Assembly: GCA_017557405.1 (NCBI GenBank)
Contig: JAFYYV010000043.1
Coordinates: forward strand, 1-54,644
From: Prevotella sp.
GTDB taxonomy: Bacteria > Bacteroidota > Bacteroidia > Bacteroidales > Bacteroidaceae
Length of the DNA stretch: 54,644 nt
Reading direction: 5' to 3'
The translations under genes were made by a program, and so were the position numbers. The notes beneath the pieces were generated by a model. That model was not told where the DNA came from and made no database searches. It worked only from the letters and a program-made list of their open reading frames with translations. Within the stretch, counting starts at the first letter, position 1; the number at the start of each line of letters is the position of its first letter. Shown piece by piece: positions 1 through 8,783 of this stretch.

Positions 1-38
1 AATAAAATTACTATTATTATACTCCATTAATTTTTACC

Positions 39-196
39 AATCAAATCTGCCAATTTAAAACTCAAATTCCATCTCGGAAAGTTGAAACCACCTTATTGTC
101 ACAATGTCACAAGGTCACAATGTCACAAACTCGTCAACCTATTTCAGTAAAAGACATTGAGAAGGTGGTTTCCAGATGATGTTGGCAGATTTGATT
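39..196. repeat. Long nested inverted repeat with tandem units in the loop
   Basis: Bases 39-53 (AATCAAATCTGCCAA) are a perfect 15-bp inverted match to 182-196. Inside them, 84-94 (GAAACCACCTT) are a perfect 11-bp inverted match to 162-172. Together they can form a long interrupted hairpin whose loop carries four tandem 8-bp units. Neither arm contains a gene. It could be a small non-autonomous mobile element, a transcript-end structure or a protein-binding site; the sequence alone does not decide. Confidence 0.75.
98..129. repeat. Four tandem 8-bp GTCACAAn units
   Basis: Four consecutive octamers GTCACAA followed by T, G, T and A run without gaps. They occupy the loop of the surrounding inverted repeat. 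Spacing is exactly 8 bp, unlike the 10-11 bp of helically phased protein sites. Confidence 0.8.
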
Positions 197-253
197 GTTC
201 TCAAAAAGTTTGCCCTTACATAATTGATATTGTAAAATATTTTTACCTCTAGA

Positions 254-285
254 TTTGGAGGTTTTAGATACTTTTTGTATCTTTG
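254..285 (+). promoter_or_regulatory. Orphan Bacteroidota-type promoter
   Basis: TTTG at 254-257, a 20-nt spacer and TATCTTTG at 278-285 match the Bacteroidota promoter consensus exactly. No plus-strand gene follows; the next gene is on the minus strand and ends at 399. Transcription would make a short RNA or an antisense RNA to the barrel gene. Downstream, AGTGCA (287-292) can pair with TGCACT (332-337). Confidence 0.5.
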
Positions 286-398
286 TAGTGCAATTAGAGA
301 TGTACTACGATTGCAATAGAGTTCGAGAGTACTGCACTCGGTGGACAAACTGCGTGAGCGCGCGCGCAGTGAGAGAGATGAGAAAGAGGGCTGGTGCT

Positions 399-1154
399 TT
401 AGAACGCTTTAATGGAGAATCCTGCCATGATGTTGGCGGTCTGCATGTAGGGGTTGGTGTGCAGCTCGACGAAGACGGGGAGCTTGAGGGAGCCGAAGAG
501 GTTGAGCTCCTTCTCAGCGCGCAGGGCGGCCATCACGCAGGCGAAGCCATCGGGATCGTAGTTGCGTTCTTCGTAAGCGTAGAGAGCGTACTCGTCGGTC
601 CACTTCATGTAGTATCCGCTCTCGAAGGGAACGACACCAGCCATCGCTGTGAAGTCGAGGCCTGCCAAGCGGAAGGGGACTGCCAGTTCGATGTAGGTGG
701 AGAAGGCCTGTTTGCCGTCGAGTTTGTAGTCGTTGCCCCAGAAATAGGTGTATGCCTGCAGGCTTCCGTATTTGCACTCGTATCCGATGTTTCCTTCGAA
801 CTGGTGGGCGGTCTGCTGCTTCTTGTAGCCCATGTAGATGTCTTTGTAGGCGATGCCGGAGTTCCAATAGTCGGTGATGCCGATGTTGACGCCGAAGGGA
901 GCACGATAGCCGATGCTGAGGTCAATCTCGTCGCTCTCGCTGTTGTCGAAGGGCATGCTTCCCCACGCTCCGATATAGGCTCCTTTCCACGAGACTTCGA
1001 CGTTGGGTTGGAGGGCTGCTCCACTGAGTTGCTGACCGCGCCACATATAGCGACTCACGAGGTCGACTTGCATGGTGGCTTCAGGGGAGTCTTGCGCCAA
1101 GATGGGGTGGCAGAAGCTGACTGCCAGAAGCAGAAGGGCAAAGATTCTATTCAT
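399..1154 (-). CDS. Outer-membrane beta-barrel protein (porin-like)
   Basis: A 251-residue protein with a signal peptide (about residues 1-20, cut near ILA/Q). It then shows alternating hydrophobic/polar stretches rich in Tyr, Trp and Gly, including SRYMWRGQQLS near the start of the mature protein, and ends in Phe, as beta-barrel outer-membrane proteins do. The VSRYMWRG start followed by paired strands resembles small TorF-type putative porins of Bacteroidota. Substrate is unknown. It lies 106 bp downstream of the leucine-rich repeat gene on the same strand, after alaS, with no obvious promoter of its own in the low-complexity TTTACG-rich gap, so it may be read from upstream. The family call is by pattern only. 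Confidence 0.7.
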   Translation of the reverse strand: MNRIFALLLLAVSFCHPILAQDSPEATMQVDLVSRYMWRGQQLSGAALQPNVEVSWKGAYIGAWGSMPFDNSESDEIDLSIGYRAPFGVNIGITDYWNSGIAYKDIYMGYKKQQTAHQFEGNIGYECKYGSLQAYTYFWGNDYKLDGKQAFSTYIELAVPFRLAGLDFTAMAGVVPFESGYYMKWTDEYALYAYEERNYDPDGFACVMAALRAEKELNLFGSLKLPVFVELHTNPYMQTANIMAGFSIKAF

Positions 1155-1229
1155 AATTTACGGGTTTACGGTTTTTCGTTTTAACGTTTTTACGGTATAA
1201 CGACGTTTTACGATTTAGCTATTCAACAT

Positions 1230-1262
1230 CCCTCCCTTCGGGAGGGCTTGGGAAGGCTTTTT
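1230..1262 (+). repeat. GC-rich hairpin repeat, copy A
   Basis: CCCTCCC (1230-1236), loop TTC, GGGAGGG (1240-1246) form a perfect 7-bp hairpin, followed by a G-rich tail and GGCTTTTTAA. It abuts the stop codon of the leucine-rich repeat gene and is preceded by the same AATTTAGCTATT-like lead-in as copy B at 2601. It may act as a transcript end for the minus-strand gene. Confidence 0.7.
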
Positions 1263-2526
1263 AATAACCAACTATATTCAGGAACTTCCCCCACTGCTTG
1301 TCTTGCTGATAGCTGTTGAGAGCGCTCGCTTTCACTCGGAGGGTACCTTCCTTCTCGGTTGCTTTGGCGAAGGTGGACGAGCTGATCTTGATGGGGATGG
1401 CGCTTTGGGAAGTCACCTCCATGAGGCTGTTGCACTTTTCGAAGGCTCCTCCACCGATGCTCTTCACCGAGACGGGGATGTTGATGGAGGTGATGCTCGA
1501 GCAACCTGAGAAGGCGTCGCCGCCAATCTCCTTGATGGAGATGGGGATGTCAATGGACGACAGGCTGTTGCAGTTTTTGAAGATGCTGCTGGGAATCTTA
1601 TCGACGCTGATGGGGATGTTCACACTCTGCAGGTTGGGGCAGTCTTGGAAGACGCTCGAACCGAGGTTGCGCACGGAGTTGGGGAGTGAGATGCTGTCGA
1701 GCACCACACAACCGCGGAAGGCATCGTCTTTGATGGTTTGGATGGAGTTGGGGAGCTCCACTCGTTCGAGGCTTGTGCAACCCTCGAGGAGGCTGCTGGA
1801 GATGACCTGCAGGCTGGCGGGGAACTTGATGGAGCGAAGGCTCACGCACTCCTTGAAACACTCGCTACCAATCTCCTTCACGCCTGTGGGCAGGGAGATG
1901 CTTTCGAGGTTGGAGCACTGTTGGAACGCCTCGCCGCCAATCTCCTTGATGTTGCTGGGAAGAATGACCTCCTTGAGCGAGCTGCAGCCCTCGAACGTGC
2001 TGTTGGGCACGCTGGAGAGGCTGGTGGGGAACTGGAAGTACTCCATCGACTTGCAGCCTTTGAAGATGCCGTTGCCCATCTTCTTGATGCCTGCCGGCAG
2101 GTTCACAGTCTTCAGGCTGCTGCAGTTCTCGAACGCACCGCTGGGAATCTCGGTGATCTTGTCGGGCAAGGTGATTTCCTCGATGCTGGAACATCCTTTG
2201 AAGATGTCGCTACCAATCTTGGTCACGGTGCGCGGAATGGAAACGGAGGAGAGTCCGGCGCAGTTGGAGAAGGCACCCGATGCGATTTCCTCGACGAAGA
2301 AAGTCAAGGAATCGACAGTGATTTTCTCAGGGATGACGATATCGCCCAGGTAGGGCTCAGCGTTCTTCACAACCGTTGCCGACTCTTTCTTGGCATTCAG
2401 CTGATAGCTGATGCCGTCGACAACTGCCTTGTCTCTCTTGAGCTTGATGTTGATGGCTGAGGCGCTTCCGACGCCCAACACAAAACAGCCAACACCCAGC
2501 AATGCTGTTAATATGACTTTCTTCAT
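1261..2526 (-). CDS. BspA-like leucine-rich repeat surface protein
   Basis: A 421-residue protein with a signal peptide (residues 1 to about 24, ending SASA) followed by many 23-residue units of the form F..C.sL..i.LP..i..Ig..aF. This is the LRR_5 repeat of Treponema/Bacteroidota BspA proteins. The last 45 residues (YQQDKQWGKFLNIVGY end) match the usual C-terminal cap of such repeat arrays. BspA relatives bind host proteins or other bacteria at the cell surface; that role is inferred here. No sortase motif or type IX C-terminal domain is visible, so the anchoring route is unclear. It lies 110 bp downstream of alaS, with a hairpin repeat between them. Confidence 0.88.
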   Translation of the reverse strand: MKKVILTALLGVGCFVLGVGSASAINIKLKRDKAVVDGISYQLNAKKESATVVKNAEPYLGDIVIPEKITVDSLTFFVEEIASGAFSNCAGLSSVSIPRTVTKIGSDIFKGCSSIEEITLPDKITEIPSGAFENCSSLKTVNLPAGIKKMGNGIFKGCKSMEYFQFPTSLSSVPNSTFEGCSSLKEVILPSNIKEIGGEAFQQCSNLESISLPTGVKEIGSECFKECVSLRSIKFPASLQVISSSLLEGCTSLERVELPNSIQTIKDDAFRGCVVLDSISLPNSVRNLGSSVFQDCPNLQSVNIPISVDKIPSSIFKNCNSLSSIDIPISIKEIGGDAFSGCSSITSINIPVSVKSIGGGAFEKCNSLMEVTSQSAIPIKISSSTFAKATEKEGTLRVKASALNSYQQDKQWGKFLNIVGY

Positions 2527-2600
2527 AACTCTAATTTACAATTTGACGATTGACGATTTAACGATTGATTTATCGATTTATCAATTTAGCTATTTCCTTC

Positions 2601-2640
2601 CCCTCACCCTTTTGGGGGAGGATGGGAGGGGGCCTTTTAA
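2601..2640 (+). repeat. GC-rich hairpin repeat, copy B
   Basis: CCTCACCC, loop, GGGGGAGG followed by ATGGGAGGGGGCCTTTTAA. It abuts the alaS stop codon and is preceded by a low-complexity ATTTAACGATT-rich lead-in. Copy A sits in the same way behind the next gene. Confidence 0.75.
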
Positions 2641-5300
2641 TTGGTTGCCAATTCCACCACTTTGTCCACAGCGGCAGAGATGCCATCGAGGTTCTTGCCA
2701 CCAGCGCTGGCGAAGTGGGGTTGTCCACCACCACCACCTTGGATGAGACGAGCGGCTTCGCGAACCATCTGACTGGCATTCAAACCGCGGGTGCTCACCA
2801 TATCGTCGCTGAGCATCACGCTGAGAAGTGGCTTCTGGTCGGCGGTGGAGCCGATGACGCAGACGAGATTCTCGGGCAATGCCTCACGAACCTTGAACAC
2901 CAGGTCTTTGGCAGCTCCAGCCTCGATGCCCAGGATGGCCTTCACCACACGAACGCCATTGATGAGTTCGGCGCGCTCCACGAGGGTCTGCTTCGTGCGC
3001 TCGAGGGCTTGAGCCTGGAAGCGTTCGATTTCTTTCTTCATGGAGTCGTGCTCCTGGACGTATTTCATGATGACGCCACGAAGGTCTTTGGCGTTGTTGA
3101 ACATCGACTGCAGGCCGCGCACGGTGTCTTCCATCATGTAGATGGCTTCTTCGCAGTTCTTTGCCGTGATGGCCTCGATGCGTCGGATACCTGCTGCTAC
3201 ACTGGCCTCGGAGAGGATTTTGAACATACCGATGCGACCGGTGCTCTGGGCGTGAATACCACCGCAGAACTCGCAGGAAGGACCGAAACGAACCACACGC
3301 ACGTGGTCGCCGTATTTCTCGCCGAAGAGGGCGATGGCTCCCATTTCGTGAGCCTCCTCGAGAGGCATGTTGCGATGCTCGTCGAGTGGAATGTCCTCAC
3401 GAATCATCTGGTTGACCAGACGCTCCACTTCTCTCAGCTCTTCGCTTGTGACCTTCTGGAAGTGGGAGAAGTCGAAACGAAGGGTGTCGGCGCTGACGTA
3501 AGAGCCTTTCTGCTCCACATGGTCGCCCAGCACCTGCTTCAAAGCATAGTCGAGTAGGTGGGTGGCGGTGTGGTTGGCAGCACTTGCGTTGCGCTTGTCG
3601 GTATCCACGCAAGCCATGAACTCGGCGGCAGGATCCTTGGGCAGTTCTTTCACGATGTGAATCGACTGGTTGTTCTCGCGCTTGGTATCGATGATTTCGA
3701 TGGTCTCGGTCTCGCTGACCAATACACCTTGGTCGCCCACTTGTCCACCCATCTCTCCATAGAAGGGAGTCTTGTCGAGCACCAACTCATAGAAGGTGTT
3801 CTTCTTCTGAGTCACCTTGCGATAGCGCAGAATGTGGCACGAATGCTCACTATAGTCGTAACCCACGAACTGCTGTTCACCCTCGCTCAAGATGGTCCAG
3901 TCGGAGTTCTCCACTTGTGCGGCGTTGCGGGCTCTTTCCTTCTGCTTCTGCATTTCCACGTTGAACTGCTCAACGTTCACGGTGTATCCGTTTTCGCGGC
4001 AGATGAGCTCTGTGAGGTCGAGTGGAAATCCATAGGTGTCGAAGAGGCGGAATGCCTGTGCGCCATCGAGCTCTGTCTGCTGATGAGCCTTCAACTCGTC
4101 CATAGCGCCATTGAGCAGGTTGATACCGTTGGAGAGGGTGCGCAAGAACGAATCCTCTTCTTCCTTCATCACGCGGCTGATGAGCTGCTGCTGGGCCTTC
4201 AATTCAGGGAAGGCATCGCCCATCTCCTCGACCAACACTGGCAACAACTTGTAGAGGAAGCCCTCTTTCTGTCCCAGGAAGGTATAGGCGTAGCGAACAG
4301 CGCGGCGCAGGATTCGGCGAATCACATAACCTGCCTTTGCGTTCGAGGGCAGCTGTCCATCAGCGATGGAGAAGGCAACAGCACGGAGGTGGTCGGCACA
4401 TACACGCATGGCGACGTTGATGGCCTCTTGCTCGTCAGAAATCTTCTGACCGCTGGCAACCTCTTCCTCATAGGTAGTGTATTTCAATCCCGTAATCTGC
4501 TCCTCCAACTTGATGATGGGCTGGAAGATATCGGTGTCGTAGTTGGAGTGCTTGCCTTGCAGCATGCGCACCAAACGCTCGAAGCCCATACCGGTGTCGA
4601 TGACGTTCATCGAAAGTTTCTCCAACGAGCCATCGGCCTTGCGGTTGTATTGCATGAACACGAGGTTCCAGATTTCAATGACCTGCGGGTCGTCTTGGTT
4701 GACAAGCTCGCGTCCGGGACGGTTCTTTTTTTCTTCGGCAGGACGGGAGTCGACATGAATCTCAGAGCAAGGTCCGCAGGGTCCTGTGTCGCCCATCTCC
4801 CAGAAGTTGTCGTGCTTGTTTCCGTTGATGATGTGGTCGGCAGGAACGTGTTTCGCCCAGTAGCCGGCAGCCTCGTCATCGCGTTCGAGTCCCTCGTTCG
4901 GATCGCCTTCGAAGACGGTCACATAGAGGTCTTCGGGGTTGAGTTTCAACACATCGACCAGGTATTCCCAAGCCATATCGATGGCGCCTTCCTTGAAATA
5001 GTCGCCAAACGACCAGTTGCCCAGCATCTCGAACATGGTGTGGTGGTAGGTGTCGTGTCCTACTTCCTCCAAATCGTTGTGCTTACCGCTCACGCGAAGG
5101 CATTTTTGTGTGTCGGCACGACGGCGCGGCTCAGGGTCGCGTGTGCCCAATATAATGTCTTTCCACTGGTTCATTCCTGCATTGGTGAACATCAGGGTTG
5201 GATCGTCTTTGATTACCATAGGGGCAGAGGGCACGATGGCGTGCTCTTTCTGCTCGAAGAACTTTTTATACGACTCGCGTATCTCTTTTGCTGTCATCAT
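2637..5300 (-). CDS. alaS: Alanine-tRNA ligase
   Basis: An 887-residue class II alanyl-tRNA synthetase that charges tRNA-Ala and edits mischarged Ser/Gly. The N-terminus ([18 protein letters not shown], then [13 protein letters not shown]) is the standard AlaRS start. The aminoacylation core continues through [12 protein letters not shown]. The editing site metal ligands are visible as H577xxxH581 and C679xxxH683, and the C-terminal oligomerisation domain contains the Gly-rich [14 protein letters not shown]. Length is normal and no frame break is seen. A TACCTTTG box lies 38 bp upstream of the start. The gene is probably the first of the minus run alaS, leucine-rich repeat protein, barrel protein. 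Confidence 0.98.
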   Translation of the reverse strand: MMTAKEIRESYKKFFEQKEHAIVPSAPMVIKDDPTLMFTNAGMNQWKDIILGTRDPEPRRRADTQKCLRVSGKHNDLEEVGHDTYHHTMFEMLGNWSFGDYFKEGAIDMAWEYLVDVLKLNPEDLYVTVFEGDPNEGLERDDEAAGYWAKHVPADHIINGNKHDNFWEMGDTGPCGPCSEIHVDSRPAEEKKNRPGRELVNQDDPQVIEIWNLVFMQYNRKADGSLEKLSMNVIDTGMGFERLVRMLQGKHSNYDTDIFQPIIKLEEQITGLKYTTYEEEVASGQKISDEQEAINVAMRVCADHLRAVAFSIADGQLPSNAKAGYVIRRILRRAVRYAYTFLGQKEGFLYKLLPVLVEEMGDAFPELKAQQQLISRVMKEEEDSFLRTLSNGINLLNGAMDELKAHQQTELDGAQAFRLFDTYGFPLDLTELICRENGYTVNVEQFNVEMQKQKERARNAAQVENSDWTILSEGEQQFVGYDYSEHSCHILRYRKVTQKKNTFYELVLDKTPFYGEMGGQVGDQGVLVSETETIEIIDTKRENNQSIHIVKELPKDPAAEFMACVDTDKRNASAANHTATHLLDYALKQVLGDHVEQKGSYVSADTLRFDFSHFQKVTSEELREVERLVNQMIREDIPLDEHRNMPLEEAHEMGAIALFGEKYGDHVRVVRFGPSCEFCGGIHAQSTGRIGMFKILSEASVAAGIRRIEAITAKNCEEAIYMMEDTVRGLQSMFNNAKDLRGVIMKYVQEHDSMKKEIERFQAQALERTKQTLVERAELINGVRVVKAILGIEAGAAKDLVFKVREALPENLVCVIGSTADQKPLLSVMLSDDMVSTRGLNASQMVREAARLIQGGGGGQPHFASAGGKNLDGISAAVDKVVELATN

Positions 5301-5337
5301 TTTTGCTTTTACAATTGTATTTTATATAATTTGCGTG

Positions 5338-5345
5338 CAAAGGTA
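5338..5345 (-). promoter_or_regulatory. Minus-10-like box for alaS
   Basis: On the minus strand this reads TACCTTTG, a match to TAnnTTTG. I see no good TTTG partner 19-21 nt upstream. Confidence 0.5.
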
Positions 5346-5396
5346 CAAAATAATTCATAATTCTTGCTACGCAAGCAAGAAAATCTCGATGAGATG

Positions 5397-5427
5397 TTTC
5401 ATATTTCGCAAATAATTCGTATCTTTG
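5397..5427 (+). promoter_or_regulatory. Promoter for the MerR-type regulator
   Basis: TTTC at 5397-5400 (one mismatch to TTTG), a 19-nt spacer and TATCTTTG at 5420-5427. The start codon is 40 bp on, with GGAG about 8 bp before it. Confidence 0.55.
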
Positions 5428-5466
5428 CCGAAAATAATCAAAACCGTGTAATCATTTGGAGGCATT

Positions 5467-5817
5467 ATGGCACTGAACCCGAACAAGAATCTGAAAATGT
5501 ATTACTCCATCAAGGAGGTTGCCGCCATGATCGGCGTCAACGAGAGTTTGCTTCGCTATTGGGAAAAGGAATTTCCACTGTTGCGTCCGAAGACGGTGAC
5601 TTCGAACAACGTGCGTCAATACACCGAGAAGGACATCGAGCAAATCAAACTGATTTACAATCTGGTGAAGGTGCGTGGCTTCAAATTGTCGGCTGCGCGG
5701 AAATACTTGAACGAGAATCGTGCTGGCGCCGACCGTTCGAACGAGGTGCTCGACAGGTTGATTTCGGTGCGCGAGGAGCTGAAGACGCTCAAGAAACAGC
5801 TCGACGAGATTGTGTAA
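5467..5817 (+). CDS. MerR-family transcriptional regulator
   Basis: A 116-residue protein whose residues about 11-80 form a MerR winged helix-turn-helix: YYSIKEVAAMIGVNESLLRYWEKEFP followed by the wing and VRQYTEKDIEQIKLIYNLVK. The rest is a short helical tail with no effector domain and no conserved Cys for metal or redox sensing. Such short MerR proteins are common in Bacteroidota and their targets are mostly unknown. A GGAG ribosome-binding site lies just before the ATG. It converges on lpxB and the two share a bidirectional terminator. Confidence 0.9.
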   Translation: MALNPNKNLKMYYSIKEVAAMIGVNESLLRYWEKEFPLLRPKTVTSNNVRQYTEKDIEQIKLIYNLVKVRGFKLSAARKYLNENRAGADRSNEVLDRLISVREELKTLKKQLDEIV

Positions 5818-5842
5818 ACAAGGAATCGTGCCAAAAAGACAA

Positions 5843-5882
5843 ATCCTGCAAACCTATGAGTGGGTTTGCAGGATTTTTTTTA
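5843..5882. terminator. Bidirectional rho-independent terminator
   Basis: A perfect 12-bp stem (ATCCTGCAAACC at 5843-5854 with GGTTTGCAGGAT at 5863-5874) is followed by a T run on the plus strand. On the minus strand it is followed by TTGTCTTTTT. It ends the MerR gene and overlaps the lpxB stop codon. Confidence 0.9.
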
Positions 5883-7070
5883 TTTCTTCAATAGTTCCAC
5901 CATCTTCATGGCGGCATTGTCGGGTGCTACTGCCTCACCCAGTTTCTGTTGCACTTCATCGTATCCTGCCAACATGTCGGCACGGGCAGGTTGGTTGGGA
6001 AGTATCTTGTTGAGCTCGAGTCGGATGTTCTCAACTGAGAAGCGGTCGGCCAACAACTCGGGAACGATTTCGCGGTCGGCAATCAGGTTGACGAGTGAGA
6101 TGAAGCGTACGTGGATGATGTGGTTGAAAGCGAAACGGATGAGACGCGGCAGAGGTGTTTCGTAGCAAACCACCTGTGGCACACGGAAGAGTGCGGTCTC
6201 CAAAGTGGCTGTGCCGCTGGTAACAAGGGCTGCCGTAGAGTGGGAGAGCAACGCGTAGGTCTCGTTGCGAACGAGTCGCACCCGAGTGTCTTTCAAGAAT
6301 GGTTCGTAGTATTCGTCTTCGATGGAGGGCGCTCCTGCCAGCACTATCTGGTAGCCGATGAGTGTGCGGGTGGCTTGGATCATAGCGGGTAGGTTGTCCT
6401 TGATTTCCTGCTTGCGACTTCCTGCCAGCAACGCGATGATGGGACGCTGGTCGAGCGGTTGGCAAAATTGAATACCTTGCTCAGCGTTCAGTTGATTGAT
6501 CCTCTCCGAGAATTGTTGAATATTTTCATCGTAATTTCTTTGGAATTGACGCACCTCATCAGCTGTCGGGTTTCCCACATAATGGATGGGGTAGTGGTGC
6601 TTCTCTTCAAAGAAAGGAACCTCGAATGGCAGGATGGAGAATAGTTGGTCAACATCTCGCTTGATGGCCTTGACTCGCCACTCCTTCCAAGCCCAAATCT
6701 TGGGAGAGATGTAGTAGTAGACCTGTGTGGGATGTTGGCCCTTGGAACGCCATTTGTGCACGTATTTGGCTATATCGAGGTTGAAGCCGGGATAGTCGAC
6801 AAGAATGACGGCATCGGGTTGCCATTCGCGTATGTCGCGTTTGCAGAGCGCCATATTCTTGAAGATGGTGGACAGATGGAGGAGCACAGGAACGAAACCC
6901 ATGTAGGCAAGTTCGCGATAGTGTTTCACACGAGTACCCCCGACAGCACTCATCAGGTCGCCTCCGAAGAATCGGAATTCTGCCTCGCTGTCATATTTTT
7001 TCAACGAGTTCATCAAGTGGGATGCATGCAGGTCGCCCGAGGCTTCGCCGACGATGAGGTAGTATTTCAT
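5880..7070 (-). CDS. lpxB: Lipid-A-disaccharide synthase
   Basis: A 396-residue GT19 glycosyltransferase that joins UDP-2,3-diacylglucosamine to lipid X to make the lipid A disaccharide at the inner membrane. Recognised by the start MKYYLIVGEASGDLHASHLM and the series FFGGDLMSAVGG, VILVDYPGFNLDIAKY, YYISPKIWAWKEWRVKAIKR, FEVPFFEEK, IALLAGSRKQEI and VTSGTATLETALF. Length is close to the usual 380-390. It lies 14 bp after surE on the same strand, a pairing common in Bacteroidota, and is probably co-transcribed with it. Confidence 0.97.
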   Translation of the reverse strand: MKYYLIVGEASGDLHASHLMNSLKKYDSEAEFRFFGGDLMSAVGGTRVKHYRELAYMGFVPVLLHLSTIFKNMALCKRDIREWQPDAVILVDYPGFNLDIAKYVHKWRSKGQHPTQVYYYISPKIWAWKEWRVKAIKRDVDQLFSILPFEVPFFEEKHHYPIHYVGNPTADEVRQFQRNYDENIQQFSERINQLNAEQGIQFCQPLDQRPIIALLAGSRKQEIKDNLPAMIQATRTLIGYQIVLAGAPSIEDEYYEPFLKDTRVRLVRNETYALLSHSTAALVTSGTATLETALFRVPQVVCYETPLPRLIRFAFNHIIHVRFISLVNLIADREIVPELLADRFSVENIRLELNKILPNQPARADMLAGYDEVQQKLGEAVAPDNAAMKMVELLKK

Positions 7071-7084
7071 TTGGGTGTTGGGTG

Positions 7085-7876
7085 TTAGATGTTAGGTGTT
7101 GGCGGAATGAACTTCTTGAATTCCTCCATATACTCATAGGCAGTGACGTCCATCTTGGTGGGGGTGATGGCCACGAAATTGTGGTGCAAGGCCCATTGGT
7201 CGCTGTCTTCGGCTTCAGGTTCGTCGTTGTGGTATTCGCCCACCATCCAATAATAGTCGTATCCGCGTGGGTGATGTTGTTTCACCACCTCGTTGATCCA
7301 TCGTCCGAAGGTCATCCGGCAGATGCGTACACCGTCGAAATGCTCGCTGGCTGGGAAGTTCACGTTGAGACAGATGCCTTTGGGAAGTCCGTCAGCCAAC
7401 ACCTTCCGCACGATGTCTTGCACATAGGGGCGCAGCGGCTCAAGGTTGGCATCTTCGTTGTAGAAGCAACTGGAGAAGGCGATGGATGGGATGTATTTCA
7501 TGCAACCCTCCATAGCCACACCCATCGTGCCGCTATAGTGGTTGTTCACCGTGGAGTTGTCGCCGTGATTGATTCCTCCGATAACGAGGTCGGGTTGTCG
7601 GTCAACACAAAGTTGGTCGATGGCGAGTTTCACACTATCGACAGGCGTTCCCGTACACGACCACACTTCCACACCATCGCCCATGTTATCGCGTCGTGTG
7701 AGGCGCAAATATTCAACAGCCGAGAAGGCGCACGAGTATCCAGAACGTGGTCCGTCGGGTGCGCAAACCAGCACGTCGCCCAGTGGTTTCAGCATGTCGA
7801 CGAGGGCGATAATACCGCGTGATTGGTAGCCGTCATCGTTCGAAACAAGAATTAACGGTTTTCTGTTTGTCATCAT
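7085..7876 (-). CDS. surE: 5'/3'-nucleotidase SurE
   Basis: A 263-residue metal-dependent nucleoside monophosphate phosphatase. The metal site residues are in LVSNDDGYQSRGI near the N-terminus, with SGYSCAFSA, GINHGDNS and SGTMGVAMEG following in family order. Length is typical. Upstream on the minus strand is TACTTTTG (7897-7904), and the gene is probably first in a surE-lpxB operon, divergent from parA. The gap to lpxB consists of GGTGTT-type short repeats. Confidence 0.97.
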   Translation of the reverse strand: MMTNRKPLILVSNDDGYQSRGIIALVDMLKPLGDVLVCAPDGPRSGYSCAFSAVEYLRLTRRDNMGDGVEVWSCTGTPVDSVKLAIDQLCVDRQPDLVIGGINHGDNSTVNNHYSGTMGVAMEGCMKYIPSIAFSSCFYNEDANLEPLRPYVQDIVRKVLADGLPKGICLNVNFPASEHFDGVRICRMTFGRWINEVVKQHHPRGYDYYWMVGEYHNDEPEAEDSDQWALHHNFVAITPTKMDVTAYEYMEEFKKFIPPTPNI

Positions 7877-7896
7877 CTATAAACTTATTTTGTGTG

Positions 7897-7904
7897 CAAA
7901 AGTA
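7897..7904 (-). promoter_or_regulatory. Minus-10-like box for surE-lpxB
   Basis: Reads TACTTTTG on the minus strand, 20 bp from the surE start. It stands back to back with the parA box at 7947. Confidence 0.5.
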
Positions 7905-7946
7905 CGAAAAAAGGTTTATAAATACGTCTTTCTCATATAAAATATG

Positions 7947-7954
7947 TAACTTTG
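7947..7954 (+). promoter_or_regulatory. Minus-10-like box for parA-parB
   Basis: TAACTTTG matches TAnnTTTG. An inverted repeat follows in the leader at 7965-7988. Confidence 0.5.
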
Positions 7955-7964
7955 CAAACTAAAA

Positions 7965-7988
7965 TCGTGAAAAAGAATACTTTCACGA
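7965..7988 (+). repeat. Inverted repeat in the parA leader
   Basis: TCGTGAAA, an 8-nt spacer, then TTTCACGA: a perfect 8-bp inverted repeat between the promoter box and the parA start. The half-site GTGAAA resembles half of the widespread parS site, but the halves point away from each other and are spaced, so this is not a standard parS. It could be a ParA or ParB autoregulatory site or simply an RNA hairpin. Confidence 0.7.
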
Positions 7989-8009
7989 CCTGACTAAAAG
8001 ATTGAGATA

Positions 8010-8774
8010 ATGGGAAAAATCATTGCATTGGCTAATCAGAAAGGCGGTGTGGGCAAGACTACAACGACCATGAACCTGGCTGCATCGTTGGCAACTTTGG
8101 AGAAAACGGTGCTGGTGGTTGACGCTGACCCTCAGGCAAATGCCTCGAGTGGTTTGGGCGTTGACATCAAGGAAGTGGATTGTTCGCTCTATGAATGCAT
8201 TATTGACCACGCTGACGTTCGTGATGCCATCTACACCACCGACATTGAAGGACTCGACATCATTCCGAGCCATATTGATCTCGTAGGAGCTGAAATAGAA
8301 ATGCTCAACCTGGATAACCGCGAGAAAGTGATCAAGAAATTACTCGACCCTATCAGAGCCGAATACGATTACATATTGATTGACTGCTCACCTTCGCTTG
8401 GGCTTATCACAGTTAACGCGCTGACGGCTGCCGACTCGGTCATCATTCCTGTGCAGTGCGAGTATTTCGCTTTGGAGGGCATTTCGAAATTGCTGAATAC
8501 GATCAAGATCATCAAGAGCAAGTTGAATCCGAAACTCGAAATCGAGGGATTCCTGCTTACTATGTACGATTCGCGTCTGCGTCTGGCCAACCAGATCTAC
8601 GATGAAGTAAAGCGCCATTTCCAAGAACTGGTGTTCAAAACGGTCATCCAACGCAACGTGAAGCTGAGCGAAAGTCCAAGTCACGGATTGCCCGTGATTC
8701 TTTATGACGCTGACTCGTCGGGAGCGAAGAACCATTTGGCGTTGGCGAAGGAAATCATCAACAAAAACAACTAA
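8010..8774 (+). CDS. parA: Chromosome-partitioning ATPase ParA/Soj
   Basis: A 254-residue deviant-Walker ATPase. The P loop KGGVGKT spans residues 11-17 with the signature Lys at 11. VDADPQANAS and LIDCSPSLGLITVNAL carry the switch regions. It binds DNA non-specifically as an ATP dimer and is stimulated by ParB to segregate origins. parB starts 9 bp after its stop. Length and spacing are typical of chromosomal Bacteroidota parAB. Confidence 0.97.
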   Translation: MGKIIALANQKGGVGKTTTTMNLAASLATLEKTVLVVDADPQANASSGLGVDIKEVDCSLYECIIDHADVRDAIYTTDIEGLDIIPSHIDLVGAEIEMLNLDNREKVIKKLLDPIRAEYDYILIDCSPSLGLITVNALTAADSVIIPVQCEYFALEGISKLLNTIKIIKSKLNPKLEIEGFLLTMYDSRLRLANQIYDEVKRHFQELVFKTVIQRNVKLSESPSHGLPVILYDADSSGAKNHLALAKEIINKNN

Positions 8775-8783
8775 ACTTGAATT

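Larger units (their letters stand above)
1..398. other. Gene-free left edge with structured repeats
   Basis: No convincing coding region lies here. The 69-codon minus frame at 139-348 has no recognisable domain and overlaps an inverted repeat, so I do not call it. The stretch holds a long inverted-repeat element (39-196), tandem GTCACAA units inside it, a consensus plus-strand promoter (254-285) and an alternating GCGCGCGC run near 358-367. The nearest gene ends at 399 on the minus strand. Confidence 0.7.

Noticed and set aside
255-1184. Long plus-strand open frame of 309 codons
   Set aside because: It lies opposite the barrel gene, which has a signal peptide and terminal Phe. The plus frame has no domain and is a shadow, although a promoter points into it.
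3558-5360. 600-codon plus-strand open frame
   Set aside because: Complete shadow of alaS.
7965-7988. Canonical parS site
   Set aside because: The half-sites face outward and are 8 bp apart, unlike the continuous parS palindrome.
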